Both the position numbers and the translations under genes were made by a program. From NCBI GenBank assembly GCA_023422635.1, contig JAFAGO010000014.1, forward strand, positions 1 through 64,000: a stretch of DNA of 64,000 nucleotides, read 5' to 3'. A model generated the notes under the pieces. The model ran no database searches. It was not told where the DNA came from and worked only from the letters and a program-made list of their open reading frames with translations. This document shows, piece by piece, positions 16,382 through 26,049 of the stretch. Positions within the stretch are counted from its first letter, which is position 1, and each line of letters begins with the position of its first letter. The stretch is from Bacteroidota bacterium. Its GTDB lineage: Bacteria > Bacteroidota > Bacteroidia > Flavobacteriales > Weeksellaceae.

Positions 16382-17464
16382 ATGTCAAAGTCATTGATTC
16401 CTAAGTTAGAGGCCATTAAACAAAGATATAACGAGGTTGCAGACCTGATTATTCAGCCAGATGTAATTTCAGATCAAAAACAATATTCAAAACTTAATAA
16501 AGAATATAGCGATTTAGGGAAAATCGTGAAAGTATACGATGCTTATAAATCGGCTTTGGATACGATTCAGGAATCGGAAGAAATCATTGCAGATGGGTCC
16601 GATAAAGATCTTGTAGATTTGGCCAAAGAGGAAAAACTGGAAGCACAAGAAAAAATTCCTGCTTTTGAAGAAGATTTAAAATTCCTTTTAATTCCAAAAG
16701 ATCCAGCGGATGACAAAAATGTTATTGTGGAACTTCGTGCAGGAACAGGAGGCGATGAAGCTGCAATTTTTGTAGAAGATATGTACCGAATGTATTCCAT
16801 GTATTTTAAAACGAAAGGTTGGAAACATGAAATTACCGATTCGTCCGAAGCATCAAAAGGATATAAGGAATTGGTGATGAAGGTAGAAGGAGAAGGTGTT
16901 TATGGAATTTTAAAGTTTGAATCTGGAGTTCACCGTGTTCAACGTGTACCAGAAACTGAATCTCAAGGTCGTGTTCACACTTCTGCAATTACGATCGCAG
17001 TTCTTCCTGAAGCGGAAGAAGTGGATGTAGAAATTAATCCTGCAGATATCGAAATGCAAACATCGCGTTCGGGAGGTGCGGGTGGACAAAACGTAAACAA
17101 GGTTGAAACGAAAGTTCAGCTTACCCATAAACCTTCTGGTTTGGTGGTTGTTTGTCAACAAGCGCGTTCTCAGTTGGCCAACCGTGAATTAGCAATGGAA
17201 ATGCTTCGTGCGAAATTATACGATATTAAATTGCAGGAAGTGGTAGGCGATATTGCTGCACAACGTAAAACGATGGTGTCAACAGGTGACCGTTCTGCAA
17301 AAATCAAAACCTACAATTATCCACAAGGAAGAGTTACCGACCATAGAATCAACAAGTCCATTTACAATTTGGATGCCTACATGAATGGCGATATTCAAGA
17401 AATGATCGATGCTGTAATTATGGCAGAAAATGCGGAAAAATTAAAAGGAGAAGAGGATATGTAA
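16382..17464 (+). CDS. prfA: Peptide chain release factor 1
   Basis: The 360-residue protein is full length for RF1. It reads UAA and UAG stop codons and triggers peptide release on the ribosome. The stop-codon-recognition segment is [15 protein letters not shown], whose PxT tripeptide (here PET) marks RF1 rather than RF2. The peptidyl-tRNA hydrolysis loop with the universal GGQ is in [15 protein letters not shown] near residue 235. It stands alone, with its own promoter upstream and a terminator downstream, and is the first housekeeping gene right of the mobile element. Confidence 0.97.
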   Translation: MSKSLIPKLEAIKQRYNEVADLIIQPDVISDQKQYSKLNKEYSDLGKIVKVYDAYKSALDTIQESEEIIADGSDKDLVDLAKEEKLEAQEKIPAFEEDLKFLLIPKDPADDKNVIVELRAGTGGDEAAIFVEDMYRMYSMYFKTKGWKHEITDSSEASKGYKELVMKVEGEGVYGILKFESGVHRVQRVPETESQGRVHTSAITIAVLPEAEEVDVEINPADIEMQTSRSGGAGGQNVNKVETKVQLTHKPSGLVVVCQQARSQLANRELAMEMLRAKLYDIKLQEVVGDIAAQRKTMVSTGDRSAKIKTYNYPQGRVTDHRINKSIYNLDAYMNGDIQEMIDAVIMAENAEKLKGEEDM

Positions 17465-17491
17465 ACCTTATTTTTCAATATAAAATTAATG

Positions 17492-17517
17492 GCCACGAAA
17501 ATCTCGTGGCTTTTTTT
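17492..17517 (+). terminator. Intrinsic terminator of prfA
   Basis: GCCACGA (17492-17498) pairs with TCGTGGC (17504-17510) around an AAATC loop and is followed by seven T. It lies between the convergent prfA and DsbA-like genes. Confidence 0.8.
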
Positions 17518-18040
17518 ATAACATTTGCTCAATTACCGCTTTTAAGAAATCTTCACTCCAATCTTCATTGTATTTCTCGTTGTTAATGTAAAATGAAGGC
17601 GTTCCGTTTACACCGCTTCTTAATCCAGATTCAATATCGTTTTCCACTTTTTCTTGAAGGGTTTTACTTCGAAAGTCAGCTTGGAAGATATTCAAATCCA
17701 AATCGGTTTGCTGCGCATAATATTTTAAAGCTTCTAAATCCAACCGGTCTTGATTTTCGTACAAGAAATCATGCATTTCCCAAAATTTATTCTGTTTTCC
17801 GGCAGCTTCTGCCGCAAGCGCTGCATGAAAAGCATTTGGATGAATTTCTGTTAAAGGAAAATTTCGAAAAACAAATAACAAATCATCGCCAAAATGTTTC
17901 TTTATTCTTTTTATAATAGGATATGCGGATCTACAACTTGGGCATTGATAGTCTCCATATTCGGTTAAGGTTACTTTTGCTTGTTCTGCATTCCCTAGAA
18001 GATGGTCGTTTTCATTAATAGGTGGGTGTAATGTGCTCAT
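17516..18040 (-). CDS. DsbA-like thioredoxin-fold protein (Thioredoxin_4 type)
   Basis: The 174-residue protein has a thioredoxin fold with a CPSC active site (DYQCPSCRSAYPIIKRI, about residues 33-48) and the DsbA-type helical insertion with AALAAEAAGKQNKFWEMHDFLY. The cis-proline region is GVNGTPSFYIN near residue 145. There is no signal peptide, so unlike true DsbA it should act in the cytoplasm. It starts 3 bp after the peroxiredoxin gene, suggesting a shared transcript and possibly that it reduces or cooperates with that peroxiredoxin. It is a member of the DsbA/FrnE-related Thioredoxin_4 group; the physiological substrate is unknown. Confidence 0.85.
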   Translation of the reverse strand: MSTLHPPINENDHLLGNAEQAKVTLTEYGDYQCPSCRSAYPIIKRIKKHFGDDLLFVFRNFPLTEIHPNAFHAALAAEAAGKQNKFWEMHDFLYENQDRLDLEALKYYAQQTDLDLNIFQADFRSKTLQEKVENDIESGLRSGVNGTPSFYINNEKYNEDWSEDFLKAVIEQML

Positions 18041-18043
18041 AGA

Positions 18044-18505
18044 TTATGTGTTTTCAAGGTTGTCTAAAGCGTCTAAAATTCCGTCGGCACCAGGATTGAT
18101 TCCTACTGGGGAAAGGTAATTCCAACGGATTATTCCTTTTTCATCAATAAGATAAATGGAACGTTTGCAAACGCCATTTTCGGGATCATACGATTCGTAC
18201 AATTGAGCCACCGCTCCTTTCGGTTCAAAGTCGGCCAATAAAGGAAAATGGAAATGATGCTGTTCCGAAAAAGCCGTATGGCTCCATTTGCTATCCACCG
18301 AAATTCCAATCAGTTGTGCATTGTATTTTTCGAAGAGTTTTAAAGCTTCGTTGTAAATGGTGAGTTCGTCCGAGCAAACAGGACTCCAATCTGCGGGATA
18401 AAAAGCCAAAATAACTTTTTTACCTATTAATTCGCTCAGTTTTACTTTCTGGTCAGGTGTGGCATACAACTCAAATTCTGGCGCGGTTGTTCCAATGGCT
18501 AACAT
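18044..18505 (-). CDS. Peroxiredoxin (AhpC/TSA family)
   Basis: This 153-residue protein is a thiol peroxidase that would reduce peroxides. The peroxidatic cysteine lies in YPADWSPVCSDEL (about residue 45), fitting the PxxxS/TxxC motif, and the conserved Arg is in the GVCKRSIYLID segment, which also contains a second cysteine that might be the resolving residue. No signal peptide is present. It is the first gene of a two-gene unit with the DsbA-like protein and is divergent from the methylmalonyl-CoA mutase gene. The subclass (one-Cys, AhpE-like or atypical two-Cys) cannot be fixed by eye. Confidence 0.88.
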   Translation of the reverse strand: MLAIGTTAPEFELYATPDQKVKLSELIGKKVILAFYPADWSPVCSDELTIYNEALKLFEKYNAQLIGISVDSKWSHTAFSEQHHFHFPLLADFEPKGAVAQLYESYDPENGVCKRSIYLIDEKGIIRWNYLSPVGINPGADGILDALDNLENT

Positions 18506-18550
18506 TTCAAATTTGTTTTAGAATTCTAAATGTATAAAGGAATTTTTCAT

Positions 18551-18581
18551 TTTGAGTTACAAAATCTCCATTCTATCTTTA
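18551..18581 (+). promoter_or_regulatory. Likely promoter of the methylmalonyl-CoA mutase gene
   Basis: TTTG at 18551-18554 is separated by 19 bases from TATCTTTA at 18574-18581, one base from the TAnnTTTG consensus. Transcription from here would start after the upstream in-frame ATG at 18530, which supports the start at 18617. Confidence 0.6.
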
Positions 18582-18616
18582 AATTTATTAACTTTACTAG
18601 ATTAGCATTTCTTCTG

Positions 18617-20758
18617 ATGATGAGAAAAAAAATAGAAATACAACATCCTGATTTTCATAATTTTACATTTAATTCAAATGCAGAAAATTACACATTTGAA
18701 AAAGATGGACTTCAACTTAAAACCACTTATTCCGAATCTGATTCAAAAAAACTGACAGAAAAAGGATATTCCGCAGGTATCGCTCCCTACTTGCGAGGTC
18801 CCTATACCACAATGTATGTACAAAAACCCTGGACCATTCGTCAGTATGCAGGTTTTTCTACGGCAGAAGAATCCAATGCTTTTTATAGAAGAAATTTGGC
18901 GGCAGGACAAAAAGGACTTTCCGTCGCGTTTGATTTGGCAACGCATCGCGGTTACGATTCTGATCATCCTCGTGTTGTTGGAGATGTTGGAAAAGCGGGC
19001 GTTGCGATTGATTCTGTGGAAGATATGAAGATTTTGTTCGATCAAATTCCCTTGGATGAAATATCCGTTTCCATGACGATGAACGGTGCAGTTTTGCCGA
19101 TTTTGTCTTTTTATATTGTTGCAGCAGAAGAGCAAGGCGTTTCTCAGGATAAACTTTCGGGAACCATTCAGAATGATATCTTGAAGGAATTTATGGTGCG
19201 AAATACGTACATCTATCCGCCAAAACCTTCCATGAAAATCATTGCCGATATTTTTGAATATACTTCTCAAAATATTCCAAAATTCAATTCAATTTCCATT
19301 TCGGGTTATCATATGCAAGAAGCTGGAGCTACGCCGGTTTTAGAAATGGCATATACTTTAGCAGACGGCTTGGAATATGTCAGAACTGGAATCTCCGCAG
19401 GAATGAAAGTCGATGATTTCGCTCCGCGATTGTCTTTTTTCTGGGCAATCGGAATGAATCACTTTATGGAAATCGCTAAAATGCGAGCAGCAAGATATAT
19501 TTGGGCGAATTTGTTGACGCAGTTCAATCCTCAAAATCCAAAATCTTTAGCGTTAAGAACACATTCTCAAACTTCGGGATGGAGTTTAACCGAGCAAGAA
19601 CCGTTTAATAATATTACACGAACTGCCATTGAAGCCTTGTCTTCAGCTTTAGGCGGAACGCAGTCTTTACATACGAATGCGCTAGACGAAGCGATTGCTT
19701 TACCAACCGATTATTCAGCAAAAATTGCGAGAAACACACAGATTATTTTACAGCAGGAAAGTCATATTTGTGATGTTGTTGATCCAATGGGAGGGAGTCA
19801 TTTGGTGGAATCTTTAACGCAACAGATGATTGATAAAGCGATGGAATACATTGATGAGGTGGAGCAAGAAGGCGGTATGACCAAAGCTATTGAAGCCGGA
19901 ATTCCAAAAATGAGAATTGAAGAAGCGGCCGCCATCAAACAAGCCAAAATTGATAGTGGAGAAGAATTTATCATCGGTGTGAATTCCTTTAAATCAGAAT
20001 TAAAACAAGCCGAAATTGAAATTCTCGCCATCGACAATACAGAAGTTCGGAGAAAGCAAATCGAACGATTAAATAAAATTAAAGCTGAACGTAATTCCCA
20101 AAAAGTTCAAGAAATTCTCAACCAAATTCGTGAAGTTGCAAAATCAGGAAATGGAAATCTTCTCGCTTTATGCATAGAAGCGGCACGAAGAAGAGTCACT
20201 TTAGGCGAAATGAGCGATGCGATGGAAGAACATTTCGGGCGTTACAAAGCCAATATTAAAACCATTTCAGGAGTCTACGCTATGAATGCAGGAAAAAATG
20301 AATATTTCGATAAAGCCGTGAGTCTTGCTCAAAAATTCGAGGAAGAAGAAGGTCGCCGTCCGAGAATTATGGTCGCAAAAATGGGACAGGACGGTCATGA
20401 TCGTGGTGCCAAAGTGGTGGCAACAGCCTTTGCAGATATGGGATTTGATGTGGATGTTGCACCGTTATTTCAAACTCCGGAAGAAGTAGCCAAGCAAGCC
20501 GTGGAAAATGATGTTCACGTTTTGGGTGTTTCTTCGCTCGCTGCAGGTCACAATACTTTGGTTCCGCAAGTGGTAGAAGAACTTAAAAAGCTGGGAGCAG
20601 ATGATTTGACCATTGTGGTGGGTGGCGTAATTCCGCAACAGGATTATGATTTCCTGTATAAAAACGGAGCGGATTTTATTTTCGGACCTGGAACGAATAT
20701 TCCTGAATGCGCAGTTCAAGTTATTGAGAAATTGTTGAAGGAAATTTCAGAGGCATAA
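18617..20758 (+). CDS. scpA: Methylmalonyl-CoA mutase large subunit
   Basis: The enzyme converts succinyl-CoA and (R)-methylmalonyl-CoA using adenosylcobalamin, in propionate or branched-chain amino acid metabolism. From the ATG at 18617 it has 713 residues, the family's usual length; the upstream in-frame ATG at 18530 would add 29 residues not seen in the family and precedes the promoter. The TIM-barrel catalytic domain carries the expected [20 protein letters not shown] and [20 protein letters not shown] segments, and the C-terminal cobalamin domain has the His-on motif [12 protein letters not shown] at about residue 590. No small subunit gene (mutA) adjoins it, although the chaperone meaB lies 3.6 kb downstream. 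It may be homodimeric like Sbm, or its partner may be elsewhere. Confidence 0.95.
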   Translation: MMRKKIEIQHPDFHNFTFNSNAENYTFEKDGLQLKTTYSESDSKKLTEKGYSAGIAPYLRGPYTTMYVQKPWTIRQYAGFSTAEESNAFYRRNLAAGQKGLSVAFDLATHRGYDSDHPRVVGDVGKAGVAIDSVEDMKILFDQIPLDEISVSMTMNGAVLPILSFYIVAAEEQGVSQDKLSGTIQNDILKEFMVRNTYIYPPKPSMKIIADIFEYTSQNIPKFNSISISGYHMQEAGATPVLEMAYTLADGLEYVRTGISAGMKVDDFAPRLSFFWAIGMNHFMEIAKMRAARYIWANLLTQFNPQNPKSLALRTHSQTSGWSLTEQEPFNNITRTAIEALSSALGGTQSLHTNALDEAIALPTDYSAKIARNTQIILQQESHICDVVDPMGGSHLVESLTQQMIDKAMEYIDEVEQEGGMTKAIEAGIPKMRIEEAAAIKQAKIDSGEEFIIGVNSFKSELKQAEIEILAIDNTEVRRKQIERLNKIKAERNSQKVQEILNQIREVAKSGNGNLLALCIEAARRRVTLGEMSDAMEEHFGRYKANIKTISGVYAMNAGKNEYFDKAVSLAQKFEEEEGRRPRIMVAKMGQDGHDRGAKVVATAFADMGFDVDVAPLFQTPEEVAKQAVENDVHVLGVSSLAAGHNTLVPQVVEELKKLGADDLTIVVGGVIPQQDYDFLYKNGADFIFGPGTNIPECAVQVIEKLLKEISEA

Positions 20759-20768
20759 ATGTAAGGGA

Positions 20769-21761
20769 ATGAAACTTCGTTTTCAAAAGAAAAGACTTCA
20801 ACTTCGGGAAACATTTTCGATCGCGTACGGAAATTACGATTTTCGAGATGCGTTGTTAATTGAGCTTTCCTACCTCGATCAAAAAGGTTTTGGCGAATGC
20901 GTTTCCATCAATTATTACGGAATTAATTTGGAGAAATTTATTTTGAAACTCAAAGAAATTCAATCCAAAATTGAAAATCATTCCATCGTTCATCCGAAAG
21001 AATTTTTCGGTTTTTTGAATTCTTTGAATTTGCATTCATTCCTTTTATCAGCTTTAGATTGTGCATATTGGGATTTATTTGGAAAGTTGGAAAATCAATC
21101 TTTTGCAGAGCTTAATTCTTTAGAAAACCAAAATTTGGTTGAAAGTTCATTCACAATTTCCATTGCAGATATCGAAACACAAATCCAGAAAATGGAGAAA
21201 AGTTCTTGGAATAAATTCAAGGTAAAATGTGGAGAATTTAATCATAACGATTTTGAAAAATTGGTAAATTCTGGATTTTCAATTTCTCTTGATGCGAATG
21301 CAAGTTTTAAGGAGGATGATTGCACTTGGATTCAACAAAATATTGATAGTCAAAGAATAAACTATTTTGAACAACCTTTGGGAATTGGGAAATTTCAGGT
21401 TTTAGATTCAAAAAAGTATGCAAATTGGATGGCAGATGAAGATGCGCAAAATGTTGACATTTTAGAAAAATTGCAACCTCATTACTCATCCATCAATATC
21501 AAATTAATGAAATGCGGAGGTTTAACACCAGCGCTATCTTTTATTGCAAAAGCGAAACAATTAGGATTTAAAGTGATGCTGGGATGTATGACGGAATCTT
21601 CCGTAGGAATTTCTGCAGGTTGCGCTTTAGCGGGACTTTTGGAGTATGCAGATTTGGACGGCGCGAATTTAATTTCCAACGATTATGCGAAGGGAAGTTT
21701 TGTAGAAAATGGTAAGATTATTCTTTCGGAAAAACCAGGTTTGGGCATTTCCTTACTATAA
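20769..21761 (+). CDS. Dipeptide epimerase (enolase superfamily)
   Basis: The 330-residue protein is a muconate-lactonizing-enzyme subgroup member of the enolase superfamily, most like L-Ala-D/L-Glu epimerases. The catalytic lysine pair is in NKFKVKCG (KxK), metal ligands follow in order as SLDANASF, NYFEQPLG and MADEDAQ, and the second catalytic lysine is in SINIKLMKCGGL. Such enzymes recycle the murein dipeptide after peptidoglycan breakdown. It begins 10 bp after the mutase stop codon, so both are cotranscribed although no biochemical link is evident. Substrate specificity cannot be read from the sequence alone. Confidence 0.87.
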   Translation: MKLRFQKKRLQLRETFSIAYGNYDFRDALLIELSYLDQKGFGECVSINYYGINLEKFILKLKEIQSKIENHSIVHPKEFFGFLNSLNLHSFLLSALDCAYWDLFGKLENQSFAELNSLENQNLVESSFTISIADIETQIQKMEKSSWNKFKVKCGEFNHNDFEKLVNSGFSISLDANASFKEDDCTWIQQNIDSQRINYFEQPLGIGKFQVLDSKKYANWMADEDAQNVDILEKLQPHYSSINIKLMKCGGLTPALSFIAKAKQLGFKVMLGCMTESSVGISAGCALAGLLEYADLDGANLISNDYAKGSFVENGKIILSEKPGLGISLL

Positions 21762-21766
21762 AATTA

Positions 21767-21797
21767 ATTCCATAGAAATTTCGTTGTTCTATGGAAT
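21767..21797. terminator. Hairpin between convergent genes
   Basis: ATTCCATAGAA (21767-21777) and TTCTATGGAAT (21787-21797) form a perfect 11-base stem in the gap between the epimerase gene and the convergent cytochrome gene. The T run after it is weak (CTCATTTC), so it may serve as a terminator or an mRNA 3'-end stabiliser. Confidence 0.5.
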
Positions 21798-21815
21798 CTC
21801 ATTTCTTATCAAATC

Positions 21816-22100
21816 CTATTTTTTCACAGAAATTACATAATCGTACACCAATTTGTGCTGTTCTTCTGTCAGTTTTGCTTTTGGTGCCATCCAATTCATA
21901 ATTTCAACCCACTTTTGGGCGTCATATTTTGTTGGCTCTGGCAAGTCGTGGCATTTGCCACACGAATTTTCATAAATGGTTTTCCCTTGCGCTAATTCTT
22001 CTGCGGTTTTCGTTTTTGATCCTTCAATTGCTGGAGTAGATTTTGGGGTACAAGACACAATACACGTTGCGGCAAGAATCCCAATACTTAATTTTTTCAT
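21816..22100 (-). CDS. Small c-type cytochrome lipoprotein
   Basis: The 94-residue protein has a lipoprotein signal (ILAATCIVSC, lipid-anchored Cys at about residue 17) and a single haem c motif CGKCH at about residues 50-54 with a probable distal Met in EIMNWMAPKAKL. It would sit in the periplasm, attached to a membrane, and carry electrons. The length and one-haem layout fit small class I cytochrome c proteins common in Bacteroidota. Its partner is not evident from the neighbours: it stands alone between two convergent or divergent genes. Confidence 0.85.
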   Translation of the reverse strand: MKKLSIGILAATCIVSCTPKSTPAIEGSKTKTAEELAQGKTIYENSCGKCHDLPEPTKYDAQKWVEIMNWMAPKAKLTEEQHKLVYDYVISVKK

Positions 22101-22275
22101 ACGAAGTCTTTTTTATCAAAATTAGAATTTTCTATCAAATAGAACGTGTATCTGTAAAGATTTAGAACCTATATAAATAGAGGTTTCCGAACTTTTTTAG
22201 TACCTTAGAACAATTACTTTAAAAGTAAAACGAAAATTTTAGTTTTAAAAATTTCCTAACATTAATATTAGATAA

Positions 22276-24300
22276 ATGAGAAAAAGTTTTTGCATCTTTT
22301 TTATTCTTTTCGTTTCTATCAATTTTACAATACGTGCGCAAAACAGTAACGATGGTTGGTCGATTGTTGCCACAGATTCAAAAGATTATGTTGGAGCGCC
22401 TATTGCCAACGGTCGTATCGGAATTGTTCCGTGGCAAGAACCTTTTTCCATTCGACATGTAATGTTGAATCATGTTTTTGATATCGGTGGTGCAGGCGTA
22501 AATCAGGCACTTATGGGCATTAATCCTCTGCATCTTGAAATGTGGATTGGCCAGGAAAAAGTGGAGATGAATTCCATTAAAAACTGGAAACAGATGCTCA
22601 ATATGAAAGAAGCTACTCATACCACGACCTTTACCATTCCGGGAAAAGCGGAAGTAAAATATACCATTGTTGCCCTTCGTAACCTTCCGTATTCCGGTTT
22701 GGTAAATGTTGAAGTAAAAGCTTTAAACAGTATAAGTATGAAGTTTCTGAATCAGATGGAAGTTCCGGAGGAGTATGTCAATGTGCAGAAAAGGCTGCGT
22801 ACCGTGCATGCCGGTCTCGACGGAAAACCAGAATTGATTCTTCAGGCAGAAGCTGAATCTGCGAAAAAAGCGCACCGTGTTATTGCTTCATCAGAATTTA
22901 TTTTTGGAGGGAAGAATTTTGAAGTTAAGAATGAAGACCAAGTCCACAATATTCTTTCCGGAAATCTGAAAAAAGGAGAAACCGTGAAGTTTTCTCTGGT
23001 AGGTTCCATTACTTCTACCCGCGATTTTTCTGATCCTAACAGCGAATCGGAAAGACAGGTGATTTATGTGGCGTATCTGGGCGCAGATCGAATTATGAAA
23101 GAACATACTGATCTGTGGAAAGAACTTTGGAAAGGCGATGTCGTTATTGAAGGCGATCCAGAAGCACAACTGATTGCAAGATCTGCCTTGTTTAATCTGT
23201 ATTCTTCTGCATCAGCAGGCTCTCGGCTAAGCATTCCTCCGATGGGACTTTCCGGGACTTTTTACAGTGGTCATATCTTCTGGGATTCGGAGATATGGAT
23301 GTATCCGCCGATGCTTTTTATGAATCAGGAAATTGCAAAATCAATGATAGATTATCGTACAGACCGATTGAAAGCTGCAGAGCAAAGAGCTTTAACATAT
23401 GGTTATAAAGGTGCGATGTTTCCTTGGGAATCGGATGATGAAGGAGAAGAATCTACACCAGTGAATGCATTAACCGGACAGTTTGAACATCATATTACAG
23501 CAGATGTCGCCATTGCTTTCTGGAATTATTATAATATGACAAAAGACAAAAACTGGCTTGTAAAAGAAGGTTATCCCGTGATGAAGAAAATTGCAGAATT
23601 TTGGGCTTCTCGTGTGAAAAGAAATACCGATGGCTCTTATTCCATTCCGTACGTTATTGCTGCGGATGAATATGCCGAAGGTGTTGATGACAATGCGTTC
23701 ACGAATGCTGCCGCGCAGAAGGCTTTGCGGTTTGCGGTTTCAGCGGCACAGATTGTGGGTGAAAAAGTTCCTGCAGAATGGAAAACCATCAGCGACGGCC
23801 TTGTTTTTACGAAAATGACGAATGGAGTAACGGCTGAATATACGGGATACAACGGCGAAATGATCAAACAGGCAGATGTGAATCTTCTTGCATACCCACT
23901 CGGAACCATTCAAGACCGAAATCAAATTGTAAAAGATCTGGAGTATTACACGCATAAAGTCGATCTGAAAGATGGACCCGCGATGACCTTCTCTGTTTTT
24001 GCCGTGCAATATGCGCGTTTGGGCGATGCAGAAAATGCAGCCAAAATGTTTAAGCGCGCTTATCAACCCAATCAACGTCCTCCGTTTGGCGTTTTGGCAG
24101 AAACTCCAACCAGTTCCAATCCGTATTTTATGACGGGCGCTGGTGGAGTGCTTCAGGCCTTGATTAATGGATTCGGAGGTTTGGATATTACTGAAAATGG
24201 AATCATTCAACATAAAACGGTGCTTCCTAAATCCTGGAAAAAGTTGACGTTAAAAGGCGTTGGTCCGGATCGTAAAGATTATGTTGTAACACAGAATTGA
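22276..24300 (+). CDS. Secreted glycoside hydrolase family 65-type protein
   Basis: The 674-residue protein has a signal peptide (FCIFFILFVSINFTIRAQ). The (alpha/alpha)6-barrel region of GH65 is recognisable by YSGHIFWDSEIWMYPPMLF (about 334-352) and IAADEYAEGVDDNAFTNAAA (about 459-478), where the first Glu corresponds to the general acid of the GPDEYHE segment in the family. The N-terminal beta-sandwich (about 30-290) matches this family as well. GH65 contains phosphorylases and hydrolases acting on alpha-glucosides such as trehalose, kojibiose and glucosyl-galactosyl-hydroxylysine. The exported location and the variant acid loop favour a hydrolase, but the substrate is not evident. It lies between the mutase cluster and meaB with no obvious functional link. 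Confidence 0.82.
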   Translation: MRKSFCIFFILFVSINFTIRAQNSNDGWSIVATDSKDYVGAPIANGRIGIVPWQEPFSIRHVMLNHVFDIGGAGVNQALMGINPLHLEMWIGQEKVEMNSIKNWKQMLNMKEATHTTTFTIPGKAEVKYTIVALRNLPYSGLVNVEVKALNSISMKFLNQMEVPEEYVNVQKRLRTVHAGLDGKPELILQAEAESAKKAHRVIASSEFIFGGKNFEVKNEDQVHNILSGNLKKGETVKFSLVGSITSTRDFSDPNSESERQVIYVAYLGADRIMKEHTDLWKELWKGDVVIEGDPEAQLIARSALFNLYSSASAGSRLSIPPMGLSGTFYSGHIFWDSEIWMYPPMLFMNQEIAKSMIDYRTDRLKAAEQRALTYGYKGAMFPWESDDEGEESTPVNALTGQFEHHITADVAIAFWNYYNMTKDKNWLVKEGYPVMKKIAEFWASRVKRNTDGSYSIPYVIAADEYAEGVDDNAFTNAAAQKALRFAVSAAQIVGEKVPAEWKTISDGLVFTKMTNGVTAEYTGYNGEMIKQADVNLLAYPLGTIQDRNQIVKDLEYYTHKVDLKDGPAMTFSVFAVQYARLGDAENAAKMFKRAYQPNQRPPFGVLAETPTSSNPYFMTGAGGVLQALINGFGGLDITENGIIQHKTVLPKSWKKLTLKGVGPDRKDYVVTQN

Positions 24301-24410
24301 GAAAGTGAATAATCATGGTTGTATTTCTTTGTGAGAATTATAAAGTCATCTGCTTTTTTGCTAAATTTACTTTTCGTCTTACATTGATTTTTCATCGTCA
24401 GTAATTTTTT

Positions 24411-25391
24411 ATGGCAGCGCTCTTACAAGTTCAGGATTATGTAAATGGCATCCGAAAGAATGATAAACGGATTTTAGCCAAAGCCATCACATTGGTTGAA
24501 AGCAAGAAACCGGAACATCGCAGCATTGCAGAAGCAGTGCTCAAAGAAATTATGCCGTTTACCGGGAATTCTGTTCGTGTTGGAATAACGGGAGTTCCTG
24601 GCGCAGGTAAATCTACTTTTATTGAAAGCTTTGGGAGAATGGCGATTCGTCATCATAAAAAAGTCGCTGTTTTAGCCATCGATCCAAGTTCATCCATCAA
24701 TAAAGGAAGCATTCTTGGAGATAAAACCCGTATGGAAGATTTGGCAAAAGAAGAAAATGCTTTTATTCGCCCTTCGCCAAGTTCCGGTTTTTTAGGTGGT
24801 GTTGCCAATACCACCTTTGAAACGATGTTGCTTTGTGAAGCAGCAGGATATGATTATATTCTGATTGAAACCGTTGGGGTTGGACAAAGTGAGGTTTTGG
24901 TGGCAGATATTTCAGATGTTTTTCTGTTCTTGAAAATTATTGGCGGAGGAGATGAGCTTCAAGGGATTAAGCGTGGCATTATGGAAATGGTGGATATTAT
25001 TTTCATCAACAAGGTGAATGAGGAAAACCTTCAGAAAGCCAAAAACACCAAACTCGAACTGAAACGTGCACTTCACTTTATGCCTCCAAAAGAAAAAGGT
25101 TGGACGATTCCTATTCTCCTTGGTTCAGCTTTGTATCATCAAGGTTTGGAACAAGTGTACGATGCTATTTCAGATTTTATTGCCTTAAAAAAGAAATCGG
25201 GAAGATTTGATGAAGTTCGGCAACTTCAAGCAGAAAAACGCTTTGATTATTGGGTGCAGGAATATATTCTTCAACGCAGTAAAACGAGTTCGGATGCGCT
25301 TTCGTATGAAGAATTCAAAAAAAATGCTTCAGAAATGAAATCAAATCCCAGTTCCGAAGCGAAAAAATTTGTGGATCAATTATTTCCCTGA
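24411..25391 (+). CDS. meaB: Methylmalonyl-CoA mutase-associated GTPase MeaB
   Basis: The 326-residue G3E-family GTPase has Walker A GVPGAGKSTF (about residues 61-70), the Mg-binding DPSSSINKGSILGDKTRM segment, RPSPSSGFLGG and the guanine-specificity NKVN. It protects and helps reload the B12 cofactor of methylmalonyl-CoA mutase. The mutase large subunit gene lies 3.6 kb upstream on the same strand, separated by an epimerase, a cytochrome and a GH65 gene. Its last 12 bp overlap the end of the convergent DUF4251 gene. Confidence 0.94.
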   Translation: MAALLQVQDYVNGIRKNDKRILAKAITLVESKKPEHRSIAEAVLKEIMPFTGNSVRVGITGVPGAGKSTFIESFGRMAIRHHKKVAVLAIDPSSSINKGSILGDKTRMEDLAKEENAFIRPSPSSGFLGGVANTTFETMLLCEAAGYDYILIETVGVGQSEVLVADISDVFLFLKIIGGGDELQGIKRGIMEMVDIIFINKVNEENLQKAKNTKLELKRALHFMPPKEKGWTIPILLGSALYHQGLEQVYDAISDFIALKKKSGRFDEVRQLQAEKRFDYWVQEYILQRSKTSSDALSYEEFKKNASEMKSNPSSEAKKFVDQLFP

Positions 25392-25916
25392 ATCCTTTGA
25401 AATATCGGTGATATATCCCAAATACGAGATGGCTTGTCGATCTTTACTATTGATAGAAAGCGTAGTACTTCCTCCTGGAAAAATCTCCAAATACATTTGT
25501 TGAGCGGTGTTTACATCATTTAAATTAATGATGAGAACTTGTTTTTTTGCGGTTGATTTCGATTCGTCGATCGTGAAGTTTTTAGAAGTGAAATTAAAAC
25601 CATTATCATTAGGATTAAGACTTGCCGAAAACATTCTACCGAAATATGGTAAGTTAGCGGTAATTGTTTCTGGCGTAATTGTAAGGGTATAATTCCCATT
25701 CAAATTAAGAATGTTCGCAGCTCCGCTGGGATATTGACTTAAAATATTAACCACGTCAACATTAATAGGGTTTGCTTTTTCAGCAACAAAAGTAAAGTTT
25801 CCAGATTCGGTGAGCGCTTTTGTTTTAGATGCGTCTTGATATACTTTTGTTGATGAGCAAGATGCTGACATTAAAAGCACTGTACTCAATATGCCTATGG
25901 TGAAAATAGTTTTCAT
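25380..25916 (-). CDS. DUF4251 domain lipoprotein
   Basis: The 178-residue protein has a lipoprotein signal with lipobox (STVLLMSASC, Cys about residue 20) and one DUF4251 domain across nearly all the rest (NYTLTITPETITANLPYFGRMF is the most typical part). DUF4251 proteins are exported lipoproteins restricted mainly to Bacteroidota with no proven function. Its 3' end overlaps that of meaB by 12 bp in the convergent direction. Confidence 0.85.
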   Translation of the reverse strand: MKTIFTIGILSTVLLMSASCSSTKVYQDASKTKALTESGNFTFVAEKANPINVDVVNILSQYPSGAANILNLNGNYTLTITPETITANLPYFGRMFSASLNPNDNGFNFTSKNFTIDESKSTAKKQVLIINLNDVNTAQQMYLEIFPGGSTTLSINSKDRQAISYLGYITDISKDSGK

Positions 25917-26049
25917 ACGAAAGATTTTTAATGAAAGTTAATCAAAAAAAATGCTAAACCATCGCTAAAGATTTGTTAAATTTATCAAACTTTGCAATGT
26001 TGTTTGGAATAATAATTGCAAATCTCAGCGAAACCGAAATAATTAAATT

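Noticed and set aside
18530..18616. Upstream start (ATG at 18530) for the methylmalonyl-CoA mutase gene
   Set aside because: It lies before the likely promoter and adds 29 residues not found in the family; the start at 18617 gives the usual length of about 713 residues.
18743..19270. A 175-residue minus-strand frame inside the methylmalonyl-CoA mutase gene
   Set aside because: It lies wholly opposite a well-conserved enzyme gene and has no domain; it is a shadow of codon usage.
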